Position numbers and translations under genes: made by a program. From assembly GCF_034259425.1 (NCBI RefSeq), contig NZ_JAXIVU010000003.1, positions 1 through 64,000 of the forward strand: a stretch of 64,000 nt of DNA. The letters are read 5' to 3'. Under the pieces are notes generated by a model. It was not told where the DNA came from. It did no database searches and was given only the letters and a program-made list of their open reading frames with translations. This document shows, in pieces, positions 62,461 through 64,000 of this stretch. Source of the DNA: Denitrificimonas halotolerans. Its GTDB lineage: Bacteria > Pseudomonadota > Gammaproteobacteria > Pseudomonadales > Pseudomonadaceae. Within the stretch, counting starts at the first letter, position 1, and every line of letters starts with the position of its first letter.

Positions 62461-63290
62461 TACCCTCCCGCCCCAATGGGCGGGACTCCCACAGCCATTC
62501 TCTTATTCCAAGTCCCGCGATACCTTTCGGCCTCGATTCGGGCAAGCTGCCACAATTCGAACAGGCTTGGGTGGTGTATGCCTCGTCAACTTCCTTAAAA
62601 ACAATGCCTGCGTGAGCGCATTTATAGTCCAGCATTGTTTTTAATTGACCCCAGCCAGCATCTAACACTGACTTGACCATCGTGGTTTTAACGAGTTTTA
62701 AGCTACTGACATTGCCCACATAGATTTCACCGCAGCGATTGACCAGCTTACGGCTAAACTTGTGCAATGCGTCTTTTCTACGGTTAGCAATCTTAGCGTG
62801 AAGGGTTTTGACTTGGGTTTTATTTCTAGCCCGTTGTGCTATGGCTAATTTTTCCTCAAGGCCACGATAGAAGCGGCCCGCTTCCAGTTTTATGCCATCC
62901 GAGCAGGTGGCAGTGTCGGTCAAACCAAGGTCAATACCGATACAGTCTTGGCCTTTGGTTGGCTCGACCTCCACACCCACCACCACGTTAAAGTACCAGC
63001 GGCCACGGGCATCTTCATTGAAACTGGCCGAGCGAACGCCTAGCACCGTCTGATTTGCGCCAGTTCAGCCGTGCTTTATTAAACTGCTTACGGCGCGTGA
63101 CATACTCACCTGCAATGCACTGTAAGGTTTGGCTGTGCAGCCCAAGCTCTTTACCTGCGCCCTTTGTGTAGGGATGCATATCATACGCAGACAAAAACAC
63201 ACCACGCTCTTTGATCGAGCGTTGACTTAATTCATTAACAAAGTTCCAAACGAAATTGACACCTCGAGCCATGCGGTTTAGCAAGGGCAC
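62461..63290 (-). pseudogene. tnpB: TnpB pseudogene (three lesions)
   Basis: N-terminal part from 63290 (MPLLNRMARGVNFVWNF), then a deletion of about 40 codons and a frame change near 63040, then the RuvC region (GIDLGLTD, GEIYVGNV). The end is lost after GIREW, where the second zinc CxxC and the last RuvC Asp should be. Hence no nuclease. Confidence 0.9.
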
Positions 63291-63356
63291 ATGCTTGTCT
63301 CATACTCGAACTTTTAAAGTCTTGGTGCTTTTAATACCTTCAAGAATAATTGACCT

Positions 63357-63768
63357 ATGATTAAAAATAACCCATACAGATCAGGTAGACACTGTATTTT
63401 TGAAATCCATGCTCACTTGATCTTTGTACTAAGTACCGAGGTGCTGTGTTCAGCAGTCAACACCTAAAATCGCTTGAAAGTATTTTTAACGGTGTGTGCG
63501 TGAGCTTTGAGTCAGAATTGTTTGAATTTAATGGCGAAGCTGACCACGTACACCTTCTGGTAAACTTTCCTCCCAAGGTTTCTTATCACGCTTAGTAAAT
63601 AGCTTGAAAGGCATATCAGACCGCCGACTTAAACAAATGCATCCTGAGTTGGTTAAGTCTACATACATGAAAAATGCATTATGGAGTCCGAGTTACTATG
63701 CTGGCAGCATAGGCGGAACGCCTATTGCAGTGATCCGGCAATACATTGAGCAGCTGACAAGCTCCTAG
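63357..63768 (+). pseudogene. tnpA: TnpA (Y1 single-strand transposase) with frameshift
   Basis: Reads IKNNPYRSGRHCIFEIHAHLIF, then after a one-base loss near 63420 TKYRGAVF, and on to EADHVHLLVNFPP with the HUH-type histidines and YMKNALWSPSYYAGSIGG, ending SS and TAG at 63768. A further frame change lies near 63590. It is the best tnpA relic in the window and is divergent from tnpB. Confidence 0.88.
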
Positions 63769-63868
63769 TAGGGCTGCTTACGCCCCTTGCTATCCATTCT
63801 CACACCAAAAGTACGAGATCGTGCGAGACCTCGATAAAAGTGTTTATTTGATTTTTTAAAGATAGTGC

Positions 63869-63897
63869 TTGCTAAATCTTTTTATGGTGCCTATAAT
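63869..63897 (+). promoter_or_regulatory. Sigma-70 promoter of tRNA-Val
   Basis: TTGCTA (-35), 17-base spacer, TATAAT (-10), then the discriminator ACGCACC, as in the tRNA-Glu/Gly promoter at 39694. It is about 22 bases upstream of the tRNA. Confidence 0.88.
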
Positions 63898-63918
63898 ACG
63901 CACCTCTTCGAAAGACAT

Positions 63919-63994
63919 GGGTGATTAGCTCAGCTGGGAGAGCATCTGCCTTACAAGCAGAGGGTCGGCGGTTCGATCCCGTCATCACCCACCA
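63919..63994 (+). tRNA. tRNA-Val (TAC)
   Basis: A 76-base cloverleaf: acceptor GGGTGAT with ATCACCC, D arm AGCTCAGCTGGGAGAGC, anticodon TAC in TGCCTTACAAGCA, T arm CGGCGGTTCGATCCCGTC-type and encoded CCA. More tRNA genes may follow past the window edge. Confidence 0.97.
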
Positions 63995-64000
63995 TATCTT

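Larger units (their letters stand above)
62457..63833 (-). mobile_element. Degenerate IS605-type element with divergent tnpB and tnpA
   Basis: Right end TTGATACCCTCCCG at 62457; left end CGAGGTCTCGCACG after TTAT on the minus strand (63834-63837). It holds a broken tnpB (minus) and a frameshifted tnpA (plus), so it shows what the intact ancestor of the TnpB-only copies looked like. The left end is 35 bases before the tRNA-Val -35 box. Confidence 0.88.

Overview
The window reads as chromosome from a gammaproteobacterium of the Pseudomonas lineage, with a moderate GC content for that group and clear signs of genome reduction. The evidence is gene order: relA-rlmD-cysM, tamA-tamB-xthA, fur/bamE/rnfH/ratA/smpB, the divergent etfBA/etf-QO pair, alaA-msrB-htpX, arsC-like/wrbA/DUF2069, arcABC and argG with gloA all resemble Pseudomonas neighbourhoods. 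A small, AT-richer Pseudomonadaceae genus (Thiopseudomonas-like) would fit, but the genus is an inference from gene order and not a database result.

Layout. 1-5.9 kb: the tail of a TnpB element, gloA, an intact IS3-family element, a lone prpD with a small helical-repeat protein, argG and a PhnA-type zinc protein. 6-12.8 kb: relA, rlmD, cysM, ung, queF and the MdtIJ-type SMR pair. 13.5-19 kb: tamB/tamA. 19.3-24 kb: xthA, two decaying pseudogenes (APH-like and SDR), an Atm1-type ABC exporter and a ruined tnpA/tnpB element of a second family. 24.3-30.9 kb: a complete N-type (Na+-type) F-ATPase operon in the order atpD-C-Q-R-B-E-F-A-G. 31-35 kb: a tightly coupled operon of DUF3696-type ATPase, PIN-like nuclease and RNA ligase, preceded by a YuiF/NhaC-type permease. 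35.2-39.1 kb: a VF530-type DNA-binding protein, a fossil tnpB and arcCBA. 39.4-45.6 kb: tRNA-Gly and tRNA-Glu, a conserved hypothetical protein, a DUF815 ATPase, msrB, alaA, a mini TnpB element, htpX and a periplasmic binding-like protein. 45.8-49.5 kb: etfA, etfB and etf-QO with a palindromic PsrA-type operator between the divergent units. 49.5-54.2 kb: a fossil element, fur, bamE, a second fossil, rnfH, ratA, a TnpB element and smpB. 54.3-62.5 kb: TlpA-like, ArsC-like, wrbA, DUF2069, trxB, cysZ, a Dyp peroxidase, an MBL hydrolase, an OmpA-like lipoprotein, GIY-YIG, a short asparaginase and a carboxylesterase. 62.5-64 kb: a degenerate tnpA/tnpB element, then tRNA-Val.

Two themes stand out. 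First, the ATPase/PIN/RNA-ligase operon joins an ATP-driven sensor, a ribonuclease fold and an intact nucleotidyltransferase that could reseal RNA. It is the best candidate here for an undescribed conflict or RNA-repair system. Second, one IS200/IS605-type TnpB family is present in at least eight copies or fossils at all stages of decay. Well-preserved ends give a consistent left flank (TTAT, once TTGT) and a right end closing in TCAA. In two cases the element sits in the stop codon of a host gene and its own right end supplies a new TGA stop.

Most other genes are housekeeping. No CRISPR array, rRNA, prophage or replication origin was seen.
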